A DNA stretch of 64,000 nt from Exilibacterium tricleocarpae. Lineage in GTDB: Bacteria > Pseudomonadota > Gammaproteobacteria > Pseudomonadales > Cellvibrionaceae. The position numbers and the translations under genes were made by a program. The stretch is from assembly GCF_007004655.1 (NCBI RefSeq), contig NZ_ML660099.1:124001-188000 (forward strand). Direction: 5' to 3'. Under the pieces are notes generated by a model, which did not search any database, had not been told where the DNA came from, and saw only the letters and a program-made list of their open reading frames with translations. Numbering within the stretch: position 1 is the stretch's first letter; each line of letters begins with the position of its first letter. Of the stretch, positions 44,323-53,377 are shown in pieces.

Positions 44323-47004
44323 ATGATCAAGCAGTCCAAGAGCATCGAGTTCAAGCTGAATGTAGGCTTTGCAGCCATAGTGCTGGGCCTGATCGGCGTG
44401 ATTACGCTGGTGCTGCAATTCAAACTGCGCGCCGAGCTGGAGGACGACAAAGCCACCCAATTGCAACTCAACGGGGAGGTGCTGATCGCCGAACTGAACC
44501 GCCAGATCGGCATGATCAACACCCTGGCGTTGAGTGTGGCGGAATTTGCCGCCAGCGCACCGCCGCAGCGGCAGCTGTTCAACCAGGTACTGCCGGACCT
44601 TATCGATCTGACGACGTCGCAAAGCCTGGTGGCGGGCGGAGGTTTCTGGCCGGAACCCTACGCGTTTGACGCCGATACCGAAAGGGCCAGCTTTTTCTGG
44701 GGCCGCACCACCAATAACAACCTGATGTTTTTTGACGACTACAACGACCCCAGAGGTAACGGCTATCACCGCCAGCAGTGGTACGTCGCCGCCCGCCACC
44801 TGCCCAAGGGGCAGTGCTACTGGTCGCAATCCTACGTGGACCCGCACTCCAATCAGTCGATGGTCACCTGCACGGTGGCTGTGCACAAAGACAAAAAATT
44901 TATCGGCGCGGCCACAATTGACCTGAGGCTGGAGGGTTTATCGGCGTTTTTTCGGGAACATACCCGAGACACCGACGGCTATGCCTTTGCGGTGGACCAG
45001 GACAACCGATTCATCACCTATCCGGAAACGAGTTGGATCAAAAAGGACGGCGCCGGTGACAATTACACAGTCGCGGAACTGGCCGGCACCCTGACGGCGC
45101 TCTATCCCATCGCCGCCGCCCTGGATAAACTCAACGCCGATATTATCGCCCGGGCCAGGCGCAGCACCAACGGCTTTCGGCAAATTGCCGGCAGCCTCAC
45201 CGACAGCAGCCCGCAGGTGTCAACCCGCAACGCGCAGATTATGGCCGCGGCACTGCTGCGCATGCCCGACTGGCAGGGCCTGAACACACCGACACTCTCG
45301 ATCAACAACGATCCGCTGTTTAAGGAACCGGTCAACGTCGGCATCTTTCTGATTCCCGATACCCTGTGGAAAATTGTCGTCGTCACCCCGATCAGCAAAA
45401 ACCTGCTGTCGACCGACACCATTATCGGCGACACCCTGAAAAGCCTGCTGGTGCCGGTGGTGATTCTGGTGGTGCTGTGCTTTATCGCCCTGCGGCATGT
45501 GGTCATTCGCCCGCTCAGGACCATTACCAATACACTCAAAAAAGAAACCACCAATACCAGCAATGAGTTCAATCTGCTCGATGAAAACCGCAAGGATGAA
45601 TTCGGCCAAATGGCTTACTGGTACAACCGGCGCAACCAGGAGCTGGCCAGCGCCATGGACAAACTCTACTACGCCAACTCGGAACTGGCCTACCACGCCA
45701 GTTACGATCCCCTGACCAATTTGAGCAATCGGCGCGAATTCGAAAATCAACTGGAGCAACTCGCCAAAAGCGATCAGTGGAAAAACTACGCGCTGCTGTT
45801 TCTGGACCTGGATCAGTTCAAAGTCATCAACGACACCTGCGGTCACCTGGCCGGCGACCAGTTGCTGACCAGGGTGGGCAGAAAACTGACCATGGAAACC
45901 CGGGACAACGATATCGTCTCGCGCTTCGGCGGCGACGAATTCGGTATTCTCACCTGTTGTGAGGATATCGAACACGCCGGGCACTTTGCCGAGCGAATCA
46001 GGTTCACAATCGAAAAAGCGCATTTCAGTTGGGAAAACCAGTCCTACGCCGTAACCTGCAGCATCGGCGTGGTCCACCTCGGCGACATCCCCGCCGATAA
46101 GACCACGGCGCTGCGCTATTCCGACAACGCCTGCTACGCCGCCAAAGATGCCGGTCGCAACCAGGTGCACTGTTACCACAGTACCGATCAACTGGTGATG
46201 CAGCGCGAAGGCGAAATGAACTGGCTGTTCAAGATCAGGGATGCGGTCAAGGCCAACAAACTTTTTATCGAATACCAACCGATCATTTCACTGAAAAGCC
46301 ACCAGCGCAAGATCGTCGCCCTCGAAGCCCTTATCCGCATGCGCGGCTCGGACGGTGCCACCGTGCTGCCGAGCGCCTTCCTGCCGGCGGCGGAACGTTA
46401 CTCGGCGATGCTGCAGGTCGACAAATGGGTGATCAAGGAAGCGCTGAAAACCTTGTCCCAGTGGCGGCCGGTGATGAACAATATCGAGTTCATTTCCATC
46501 AACCTGTCGGCCGAGACCCTGTGCCACGCCTCGCTGCTGCCGTTTATCGAGTCGAACCTGAAAGAGTATCCGGTCGACCCCAGCAAGCTCTGCTTTGAAG
46601 TCACCGAAACCCACGTCATGATCAATCTGGAAGCGGCCAGGGCGACACTGCTGGCGCTGCGCGGCCTCGGTTGTAAAATCGCCCTCGATGACTTTGGGGC
46701 CGGTATGTCGTCGTTCGGGTATCTGCGCGAGCTGCCCGTCGACATCGTCAAAATCGACGGCGCCTTTGTCAGGGACATGGCCACCGACAGCGTGCACTAC
46801 GAATTCGTCAAGTCGATACACAATGTGGCCCAGGTGATGAGCCTGCGCACCATTGCCGAATTCGTCGAGGATGAAAACACCATCAACCTGCTCGACGGTA
46901 TCGGTATTCACTACGCCCAGGGTTACGCCATCGACAAGCCGCAGAGCTGGAGTATCGTGGCGACCATGATCACCAACGACAATATCATTGCGTTCGCCAA
47001 ATAA
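44323..47004 (+). CDS. Membrane Cache-sensor diguanylate cyclase/phosphodiesterase (GGDEF-EAL)
   Basis: 894 residues. One transmembrane helix near the N-terminus (about 12-34), a periplasmic Cache-type sensor (about 40-350, FFWGRTTNNNLMFFDDYND, QQWYVAARHLPKGQ, DLRLEGLSAFF), a second transmembrane helix (about 360-385), a HAMP-like linker, then GGDEF (intact GGDEF at 536-540, in SRFGGDEF) and EAL (E668-A-L-I-R, later DDFGAGMSSFGYL and KIDGAFV). Both catalytic motifs are complete, so it may make or degrade cyclic di-GMP depending on signal. The start at 44323 has GAAGG upstream and gives the right topology. No partner gene. Confidence 0.92.
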   Translation: MIKQSKSIEFKLNVGFAAIVLGLIGVITLVLQFKLRAELEDDKATQLQLNGEVLIAELNRQIGMINTLALSVAEFAASAPPQRQLFNQVLPDLIDLTTSQSLVAGGGFWPEPYAFDADTERASFFWGRTTNNNLMFFDDYNDPRGNGYHRQQWYVAARHLPKGQCYWSQSYVDPHSNQSMVTCTVAVHKDKKFIGAATIDLRLEGLSAFFREHTRDTDGYAFAVDQDNRFITYPETSWIKKDGAGDNYTVAELAGTLTALYPIAAALDKLNADIIARARRSTNGFRQIAGSLTDSSPQVSTRNAQIMAAALLRMPDWQGLNTPTLSINNDPLFKEPVNVGIFLIPDTLWKIVVVTPISKNLLSTDTIIGDTLKSLLVPVVILVVLCFIALRHVVIRPLRTITNTLKKETTNTSNEFNLLDENRKDEFGQMAYWYNRRNQELASAMDKLYYANSELAYHASYDPLTNLSNRREFENQLEQLAKSDQWKNYALLFLDLDQFKVINDTCGHLAGDQLLTRVGRKLTMETRDNDIVSRFGGDEFGILTCCEDIEHAGHFAERIRFTIEKAHFSWENQSYAVTCSIGVVHLGDIPADKTTALRYSDNACYAAKDAGRNQVHCYHSTDQLVMQREGEMNWLFKIRDAVKANKLFIEYQPIISLKSHQRKIVALEALIRMRGSDGATVLPSAFLPAAERYSAMLQVDKWVIKEALKTLSQWRPVMNNIEFISINLSAETLCHASLLPFIESNLKEYPVDPSKLCFEVTETHVMINLEAARATLLALRGLGCKIALDDFGAGMSSFGYLRELPVDIVKIDGAFVRDMATDSVHYEFVKSIHNVAQVMSLRTIAEFVEDENTINLLDGIGIHYAQGYAIDKPQSWSIVATMITNDNIIAFAK

Positions 47005-47087
47005 ACCACCAATAGTTACGGCGGAAATACCGTATGATACGGCTTTTGCCGCCGGTGGCGGTGCTTGTGAATACGTGAGGAGAGGTT

Positions 47088-48299
47088 GTGGCTATACCGG
47101 TACCCGAGGATATTGTTCCGCTGGAGACTATTCTGCCCGATGAACCCCTGTTGATGATGGGGGCCGGCCCGGTGCCGATACCGGCCAGGGTGGCGGCGGC
47201 AAACTCTATCGTTATCAACCATCTCGGCGACACCCTGGCGCAGGTTATCGAACAAGTCAAAGCCATGTCGCGCTACGTGTTCCAGACCCGCTCACAACAT
47301 ATTCTCGGAGTCGCCGGGCCCGGTTCCGCCGCGATGGAAATGGCCGTCGTCAACCTGGTCGAACCCGACAGTACTGTGCTCAGCATCTGCAACGGTTTTT
47401 TCAGTAACCGCCTGGCCGATATGTCCCGGCGCGCCAGGGCCCGGGTGGTTCAGGAAATCGTGCCGGACGGCGTCGCGGCCGACCCGATTCAAGTGGCGGC
47501 ACTGCTGGCGCAACACCGCCCGGCGGTACTGACCATCGTCCAGGGCGAAACCTCAAATACCGTCTTCAATCGGCACCTGCCGGCTATTTGCAAAGCTGCG
47601 CAGGCACACAACTGCATGGTGGTGGTCGACGCAGTCTGCACGCTCAGCACTATGGAACTGGCGATGGACCAATGGGGCATAGACGCGGTGATCACCGGCG
47701 GGCAAAAGGGGTTGTCCTCGATTCCCGGCGTATCCCTGGTAGCCTTTTCCAATAGCGCCTGGCAGTTTATCGAGGCGCGCACCGATGAACTGATGCACTG
47801 GTGTTACGACGCCAAGCTGGCCGACCAGTTCTGGTACAAAAAGTCCTACCACTATACTGCGCCGGTTTCAGGCATACTGGCCATTCACGAAGCCCTGCGG
47901 CTGATCTGCGAGGAGACCCTGCCGGCCCGCATCGATCGCCACCTGCGCTGCTCGCAGGCGTTGCAGGCGGGCATTGAGGGAATGGGACTGTCGCTGTATG
48001 TCAAACCCGAGGCGCGTTTGAATTCGGTCGTAGGTATCGAGGTACCGGATGGTATCGAGTCAAAAGCCCTGTTGCGCTATATGTCCGAGCGCTACCGGGT
48101 GGAGATTTCCGGTTCGTTCGGACCCAATATCGTCCGCATTGGCCAGATGGGGGAACAGAGTCGCAGCCACCACTTGTTTCGCACGCTGCACGCCCTCGGT
48201 TCCAGCATCAAAGCGCTCGGAGCCCGTATCAACCTGCCGGCGGGTGTCGCTGCGCTCGAGCAGAGTCTGGAGGCCCATGAGTTCGGCGATGGTTATTGA
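47088..48299 (+). CDS. Class V aminotransferase (serine/alanine-glyoxylate type)
   Basis: 403 residues of the PLP class V family: GAGPVPIPARV at the N-terminus, GVAGPGSAAMEMAVVNL (PLP phosphate region), VVDAVCTLSTMEL, and the PLP lysine K207 in TGGQKGLSSIPG. The pattern fits alanine-glyoxylate, serine-pyruvate or ureidoglycine-glyoxylate aminotransferases; substrate cannot be assigned. The GTG start at 47088 has a good Shine-Dalgarno (AGGAGAGG). It ends just before the decayed higBA fragments. No neighbouring photorespiratory or purine-degradation genes. Confidence 0.85.
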   Translation: MAIPVPEDIVPLETILPDEPLLMMGAGPVPIPARVAAANSIVINHLGDTLAQVIEQVKAMSRYVFQTRSQHILGVAGPGSAAMEMAVVNLVEPDSTVLSICNGFFSNRLADMSRRARARVVQEIVPDGVAADPIQVAALLAQHRPAVLTIVQGETSNTVFNRHLPAICKAAQAHNCMVVVDAVCTLSTMELAMDQWGIDAVITGGQKGLSSIPGVSLVAFSNSAWQFIEARTDELMHWCYDAKLADQFWYKKSYHYTAPVSGILAIHEALRLICEETLPARIDRHLRCSQALQAGIEGMGLSLYVKPEARLNSVVGIEVPDGIESKALLRYMSERYRVEISGSFGPNIVRIGQMGEQSRSHHLFRTLHALGSSIKALGARINLPAGVAALEQSLEAHEFGDGY

Positions 48300-48379
48300 T
48301 CGTTGTTTTGCCAAGGCTCTGCTGCCATAGCTACGTCCAGTCTCAGTTATATCCGGTCTCATCGAAGCGGCTTCGGGCC

Positions 48380-48475
48380 GGTATCCGCTTTATGAGCACC
48401 CATGCCCGGTATGAAAAGATTGACGTGCAAACTCTCGAAAACCGGAGGGTTAACGGTGGGCAGCAAACCGATTGA
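48380..48475 (+). pseudogene. HigB-type toxin, C-terminal remnant
   Basis: A short frame reads GIRFMSTHARYEKIDVQTL, matching the C-terminal end of HigB/RelE-type toxins (pattern IRFxxTHAxYDKIDxxTI), then stops at 48473-48475 and overlaps the antitoxin start by 20 bp as in intact higBA pairs. The N-terminal two-thirds are missing; upstream DNA belongs to the aminotransferase gene. Recognised by motif, so moderate confidence. Confidence 0.6.
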
Positions 48476-48815
48476 AACTGATGCCGGCCAGCGAACGGTA
48501 TTAAAAGAAGTTGGGAGCCTGATGGTGGCTGGGCCAGATACGCCAGCAGGTGAAAAATTGGATGTAGCGGCTACACTTTTCGAGGCTTATGGAGCGAGGC
48601 ATTTCTCTATGAATACGCCTGATCCTGTTCAGGCCATCAAATTTAAAATGGAGCACAAAGGGTTGTTTCAAGCGGGATTGAATCGGGAATGCTGCGCGCC
48701 GGTGCCGATACCTGACCCGGAAGATCCCCGGTCTGTCATCCCGGCACCGGCCTGGCGCCGCTGCTGCCAATCATCGAGCCACTCGACAAGACGTTCGATG
48801 TGCCCGATATCGTGA
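48456..48815 (+). pseudogene. HigA-family antitoxin, truncated (N-terminal part only)
   Basis: GTG start with strong GGAGGG six bases upstream. The frame reads GSKPIETDAG...LKEVGSLMVAGPDTPAGEKLD, then ATLFEAYGARHFSM and PDPVQAIKFKMEHKGL, the N-terminal half of COG5499-type HigA antitoxins. Homology ends around 48689 where the helix-turn-helix should begin; the remaining frame (to 48815) is the antisense of the ParA gene. The DNA-binding domain is therefore lost. Together with the toxin fragment it forms a dead higBA module cut by a rearrangement against the ParA gene. Confidence 0.7.
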
Positions 48816-49435
48816 CTCACACGCGACGGCGACATATCGTGCAGTCCCATACCCAATTCCGCCGCGCGCACATAGTTCTGGCTGTCGCGCAGTACCGCGA
48901 CCACCGGAATACCGAGCGCGTCGAGAAAGCGCATCAGCTTGGCCAGACTCTCGGTATTTTTGCGCGTGCGATTGGCGACGACCGCCAGTTTGCACTCGCT
49001 GCGGTTGATCTTCGCCACCAGCAACAGGTCGGCAATACAGCGCGACGCCGCGTGAATATCCATCAGGGACGGGAGTACCGGTACCAGAATACTCGACGAG
49101 CCCCGCGTCAGCTCCCGAATCTGGTCGCTGGTCACACCGGCCGGCGAATCGACAATCAAGTGAGCGGTCCCGCTCGGTACCCGCAGTTGCCAACTGCGGG
49201 TCGCCTGCATATTGCGCTTGTAGGCCGCAATGCCCTGGATCGTCGGCATGGTCACCGACCGCCGGTCCAGCCAACCCATGGTCGAGCCCTGGGGGTCGTA
49301 ATCCATGACCACCGGTGCAGCACCGCGCTTTGCATAACAGGCGGCAATATTGGTGACGAGCGTCGATTTGCCGCAGCCCCCTTTCGGGTTGAGGACGACT
49401 ATCTTGTTCAGCGGCTTGTTCAGGGGCTTGTTCAT
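48668..49435 (-). CDS. Orphan ParA-family ATPase
   Basis: 255 residues with the deviant Walker A KGGCGKST at residues 18-25, DYDPQGS (switch I) and LIVDSPAGV (switch II/Walker B), and VVANRTRKN. It is the ParA/MinD type that binds DNA or membranes and positions cargo. No ParB or centromere repeats adjoin, so it is solitary. The last 18 or so residues (GTGAQHSRFNPA end) are encoded antisense to the broken antitoxin, implying that the C-terminus was rewritten by the rearrangement. A tandem LNKPLNK precedes the P-loop. The start at 49435 is the first ATG; no clear Shine-Dalgarno is visible. Confidence 0.82.
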   Translation of the reverse strand: MNKPLNKPLNKIVVLNPKGGCGKSTLVTNIAACYAKRGAAPVVMDYDPQGSTMGWLDRRSVTMPTIQGIAAYKRNMQATRSWQLRVPSGTAHLIVDSPAGVTSDQIRELTRGSSSILVPVLPSLMDIHAASRCIADLLLVAKINRSECKLAVVANRTRKNTESLAKLMRFLDALGIPVVAVLRDSQNYVRAAELGMGLHDMSPSRVSHDIGHIERLVEWLDDWQQRRQAGAGMTDRGSSGSGIGTGAQHSRFNPA

Positions 49436-49563
49436 TGGGTTACAGCGTGGCCGGCATAGCCTTGGGGTCCGCAACAGCGATATGTTAAAGAAGAATAAAA
49501 GGCCACCCCCGAAAAGTCCACCAGCGGGCCGGTCCGTTCCGGCCCCGGCATAGGCTTCGGCCG

Positions 49564-50604
49564 CTACCAGCTGTAGGACACACTCAGAGAGCCGTAATTG
49601 TGGGAATGGGGTTGCTTTTTGAACTCCCGGGTTCGAAACACCCGGGCATAGGACACTTTCCAGTGCCCGGCGGTAAAGCTCACACCGGTGGAGATATCAG
49701 CCACCAGCACTTCCTTGTCAACCGAGTGACTGTTTTTAAACGTATTGCCGTCGAGAAAAATATCCCGCCCTACGATACGGGTATCGAGCGAAATAAAACC
49801 GTGCAGGCCGGAAAAGCCACTGCTGCTGAGGCGCGGATCGATGCGGCCCGGGGCGCTGTTATCGCCGCCCGGGCGCACGGCGGAGGTGCCGAAATCATCC
49901 GGCAAGCGCCAGCCGATACGATACTCGACCCCGACATTCAGGTAGGCCGCCACATTGCCCAGGTTGATGCCGCTGTGGCCGATCAGGTCGTGGGCCAGAC
50001 CGCGCCCGAGCGGTTTGTCAAACAGGCGGTGTTTGTGTTCGTAGGAAATTTGCAGAGCCGGCTCGTTGCGCAACTGGTTATCCCAGCCCTGAAATTTGTC
50101 GAAACCGCGCAGGTCGTGAATAAAATCCTGCGCCTCCCGGGCGTAAGCGCCCGGACCGACAATGCCGAAGGTGACACCTACGGTATCGAGCTGATCGCGA
50201 CTGCGGGTGTGGTATTCGATACCCGTGTAGAGAAACCCGGCATAGGGCCGTTCATCTTTCACTAACTCCCGGGCCTCGATATCGGCCGGCGTATAGATCA
50301 ACTGACCGGCGCTGAACACCAGGTTGCGGGAGAGTTTTTTGCGGTCGCGCAGGTCGTGGAAAAAGTGCAGCTTGTCGTTGACCTGCCGCAACCACTTCGG
50401 AATTCTGGGATCGGTCTCGTAAGACGACAAATCCGGTGAGACCCAGGAGGCGCGAATGCCGTTGGTATAGTTTTGGTCGCTTTCGGCAAACAGGTCATTT
50501 TCGAAGTACAGGTTCAGGGACCAGGGATCGCTGTTGTGATGTGCCGCCGCCGGTGGACCGGCCAAACTCAGCAAACTGATAAAAAATCGAGTGTAAATGC
50601 GCAT
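49564..50604 (-). CDS. lpxR: LpxR-like lipid A deacylase (DUF2219) outer-membrane protein
   Basis: 346 residues with a signal peptide (about 21 residues) and an outer-membrane beta-barrel composition ending in an aromatic residue (SVSYSW). Active-site patterns of LpxR are present: LYFENDLF near the N-terminus, DQNYTNGIR, and a KDERPYAGFLYTG segment. In Salmonella LpxR removes the 3'-acyloxyacyl group of lipid A in a calcium-dependent manner. It is annotated by family; enzyme activity is inferred. It is upstream of and on the same strand as the ParA gene with 128 bp between. Confidence 0.88.
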   Translation of the reverse strand: MRIYTRFFISLLSLAGPPAAAHHNSDPWSLNLYFENDLFAESDQNYTNGIRASWVSPDLSSYETDPRIPKWLRQVNDKLHFFHDLRDRKKLSRNLVFSAGQLIYTPADIEARELVKDERPYAGFLYTGIEYHTRSRDQLDTVGVTFGIVGPGAYAREAQDFIHDLRGFDKFQGWDNQLRNEPALQISYEHKHRLFDKPLGRGLAHDLIGHSGINLGNVAAYLNVGVEYRIGWRLPDDFGTSAVRPGGDNSAPGRIDPRLSSSGFSGLHGFISLDTRIVGRDIFLDGNTFKNSHSVDKEVLVADISTGVSFTAGHWKVSYARVFRTREFKKQPHSHNYGSLSVSYSW

Positions 50605-51071
50605 AGACCTCTCATTCGCAGATGGTAGTGTTGGGTAACCCAGTGGGGTAATTCTTATCGGATAACGCTATAACCGACTACATGATTGCCGGCTGCATAA
50701 ATAGTACCGCACTCGCCTCAGGCGCCTGCTGTTGGCGATACCGAAGCGAAGGCGTGCCAGTTGATCGGTCTGCCTCTGGCTAAGGCTCTCAGAAACACGT
50801 CGTGAACCCGTCCATGGGGACTCGCCTAAAGCGCCTACTTCTGGTCCCGACAGCATCCCTGCTGTCGAGAGTTTCTGAAAGCCTTAGCCAGAGACAGACC
50901 TAACCGCAATACGCTTAATCAAGACCGATACGACTTGAACGGGCATCAATAAACTGGCGTAAATCCCCCCAGGCAAGTGCCATTCGTTACAGGTTTTTTT
51001 GAGGTGCCGATATAGAACCGGCTGGCGGCAGGGAGTTCAATCGGCCACCGCCGATCCACTGCCAACCGCCG
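50605..51071. other. Non-coding interval between lpxR and the LysR gene, containing a palindromic element
   Basis: 467 bp without a gene. It contains the 134-bp inverted-repeat element at 50767-50900 and an upstream stretch (about 50711-50750) that looks like a diverged partial copy (CTCGCCTCAGGCGCCTGCTG against CTCGCCTAAAGCGCCTACTT inside the element). Confidence 0.55.
50767..50900. repeat. 134-bp element with 30-bp near-perfect terminal inverted repeats
   Basis: The left arm 50767-50796 and right arm 50871-50900 match as inverted repeats in 28 of 30 positions. The 74-bp centre contains a second perfect hairpin, CGACAGCA-TCCC-TGCTGTCG. Nested hairpins and the size suggest a non-autonomous miniature element or a dispersed repeat; no transposase is present. 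Confidence 0.8.
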
Positions 51072-51968
51072 CTACCCGGGCTGATAAGTCTGCCCCTGCA
51101 GCAGCGGTTTGCTGCGTTCAAACGCCTCCACCATCGCCGCCATAAACACCCGCACCCGCGAGGTGCGGCGCAGGTCGCGGTGGGTGAACAGCCAGATCTG
51201 GTAGGCCTCTTCGCAGCGCAGGTCCGGCACCCGCTGCAACTCGGGGTGCTGGTCGGCCATAAAGCAGGGCAACATGGCAATCCCCAGCCCTTCACGCACG
51301 GCGGATAGCTGCAACAGCGGATTGTTGAGGTGGTGACGGGTGGGCAACTTCGGGTAAGCACTGTTTTTCACCCAGTCGGGGTGAGATTCCAGGTCGTCCC
51401 AGCCGATCCATACGGCCTCCTCGGCCAGATTCGACAGCCCTACTTTTTTGACGTAACTGCGCGCCGCATAGTTGGCCCGGGCATAGGTGGTCACCTTGCG
51501 GCCCACCAGGTCGCCGGGGGGGCGGTTGGTAATCCGAATGGCCACGTCGGCCTCGCGGTTGTTGAGGCTGAGGGCATCGTAAGTGGCGACAACGTCCAAC
51601 TCGATCTGCGGGTATTTGCGAGTGAAGCTGACAATATCCTGCATCAATAATGTCGAGGCCAGGATATCGGGCATAGTGACTTTCAGCGGACCGCTGAGCT
51701 TGGAGTCCTTGCCGAGCACGCGCCGCTCCAGCGCGTGCACCTTGTCCTCCACTTCCTGCACCTCTTGAAAAACATCTCGCCCTTCGGCAGTCAGGCGATA
51801 GCCGCCGGCCAGGCGGTCGAACAACCGCACTCCCAGGTCCTGCTCCAGCGCCCGCACCCGCCGCGACACCGTCGAATGGCTGACATCGAGCTTCTGGGCC
51901 GCCGCCCGCACCGAGCCGGCATCCGCCATGGCCAGGAAGACTTTAAGGTCCGACCACTCCATTGCCAT
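51072..51968 (-). CDS. LysR family transcriptional regulator
   Basis: 298 residues: N-terminal LysR winged helix (WSDLKVFLAMADAGSVRAAAQKLDVSHSTVSRRVRALEQDLG, residues 5-46, listed in two stretches) and a substrate-binding domain from about residue 90. The start at 51968 has AAGGTGG upstream. It is divergent from egtB with 148 bp between, so it likely regulates egtBD or itself; ligand unknown. Confidence 0.9.
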   Translation of the reverse strand: MAMEWSDLKVFLAMADAGSVRAAAQKLDVSHSTVSRRVRALEQDLGVRLFDRLAGGYRLTAEGRDVFQEVQEVEDKVHALERRVLGKDSKLSGPLKVTMPDILASTLLMQDIVSFTRKYPQIELDVVATYDALSLNNREADVAIRITNRPPGDLVGRKVTTYARANYAARSYVKKVGLSNLAEEAVWIGWDDLESHPDWVKNSAYPKLPTRHHLNNPLLQLSAVREGLGIAMLPCFMADQHPELQRVPDLRCEEAYQIWLFTHRDLRRTSRVRVFMAAMVEAFERSKPLLQGQTYQPG

Positions 51969-52116
51969 CTACAACCACCTTACTTCGCCAAAATCGATAC
52001 ATATTGCCGACACCATTCCATTTTCGTCTCATTTTTGCAACAGAGAAGCGCAGATATCGCCGGTTTTTATTCCCAAATGCAACACCTATACTTTGCCGCA
52101 GCAAGGAGATCGCTTT

Positions 52117-53376
52117 GTGACATCGCCTATCGCCGCCAATACAGCCAAGTTGCAGGAAGCCTTTCGCCACCGCCGCAGCGTGTCGGAGTCACTGACCCGG
52201 GGTCTCAGCGCCGAGGATATGGTGGTCCAATCAATGGACGACGCCAGCCCGGCCAAATGGCACCTGGCCCATACCACCTGGTTTTTCGAAGCCTTCGTCC
52301 TCAACAAGTATCAAGACAACTATCGGCCGGTGGACCCGGACTATAACTTTCTCTTCAACTCATACTACAACAGCGTCGGCGAACGGCACGCACGCCCGCT
52401 GCGGGGCATGTTGACGCGCCCCGGGATCGAAGCGGTCAGGGCTTACCGACGCGCCGTAGACGCTTCGGTGCTGGCCTTACTGGAGCAACCCCACCCGCGC
52501 GCCAGGGGGCTGGCCGATACGGTCACCGTCGGCCTGCATCACGAGATGCAGCACCAGGAGCTGCTGTTGACCGATCTTCTGCACGCCCTGTCGATCAATC
52601 CCACGGCACCCGCCATGCGCCCCGCCCCGCCCGCGGACGACACCCGTGCCGCCGGCCTGGTGTTTATGCCCTTCGACGAGGGCCTCTATGAAATAGGCGC
52701 GGCCGGCGACGGTTTCAGTTTCGATTGCGAGGGGCCGCGACACCAGACCTACCTGCGCGGCTTCAGCCTCGCCAACCGCACCGTCACCAATGCCGAATGG
52801 CTGGCGTTTATGAACGACGGCGGCTACAGCACGGCCACCCTGTGGTTGTCCGACGGCTGGGCCCAGTGCCAGGCAGAGCAGTGGCAGGCACCGCTCTACT
52901 GGAGCCAGCGCGATGGCGAGTGGCACCAGTTCGGGCTTTACGGACGCCAGCCGGTCAATCCGGAGGCGCCGGTCTGCCACGTCAATTACTTCGAGGCCGA
53001 TGCCTTTGCCCAGTGGGCGGGCGCGCGCCTGCCCACCGAGCAGGAATGGGAAGTAGCCGCCGGCGATGCGCCTATCGCCGGTAACTTCCAGGACCGCGAG
53101 TACTGGCGGCCCCGCGCCGCCGCCGGCAGCGGCCTGCAACAACTCTACGGCGACGTGTGGGAGTGGACCCGCAGTCCCTACGCGCCCTACCCCGGTTTCA
53201 GCGCCGCACCCGGCGCCATCGGCGAATACAACGGCAAGTTTATGTGCGGCCAGTTCGTGCTGCGCGGCGGCTCCTGTGCCACGCCGCAGCAACAGTTGCG
53301 CCGCAGCTACCGCAATTTTTTCTACCCTCACCAGCGCTGGCAATTTTCCGGTCTGCGCCTAGCCAAGGACCTTTGA
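52117..53376 (+). CDS. egtB: Ergothioneine biosynthesis sulfoxide synthase EgtB
   Basis: Iron enzyme that joins cysteine or gamma-glutamylcysteine to trimethylhistidine (hercynine). 419 residues. DinB-like N-terminal domain with the iron-binding HEMQHQE at 142-148 (HxxxHxE), a preceding conserved block PAKWHLAHTTWFFE, then the formylglycine-generating-enzyme-like domain (NRTVTNAEWLAFMNDGGY, ARLPTEQEWEVAAG, FVLRGGSC, WQFSGLRLAKDL). The GTG at 52117 has AAGGAG nine bases upstream; the much longer ORF start is rejected. It is followed by egtD after one base, a tight operon. Confidence 0.94.
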   Translation: MTSPIAANTAKLQEAFRHRRSVSESLTRGLSAEDMVVQSMDDASPAKWHLAHTTWFFEAFVLNKYQDNYRPVDPDYNFLFNSYYNSVGERHARPLRGMLTRPGIEAVRAYRRAVDASVLALLEQPHPRARGLADTVTVGLHHEMQHQELLLTDLLHALSINPTAPAMRPAPPADDTRAAGLVFMPFDEGLYEIGAAGDGFSFDCEGPRHQTYLRGFSLANRTVTNAEWLAFMNDGGYSTATLWLSDGWAQCQAEQWQAPLYWSQRDGEWHQFGLYGRQPVNPEAPVCHVNYFEADAFAQWAGARLPTEQEWEVAAGDAPIAGNFQDREYWRPRAAAGSGLQQLYGDVWEWTRSPYAPYPGFSAAPGAIGEYNGKFMCGQFVLRGGSCATPQQQLRRSYRNFFYPHQRWQFSGLRLAKDL

Positions 53377-53377
53377 T

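Noticed and set aside
48668-49435. Plasmid or phage partition locus at the ParA gene.
   Set aside because: No ParB, repeated centromere-like sites or replication gene adjoins; the gene is solitary.
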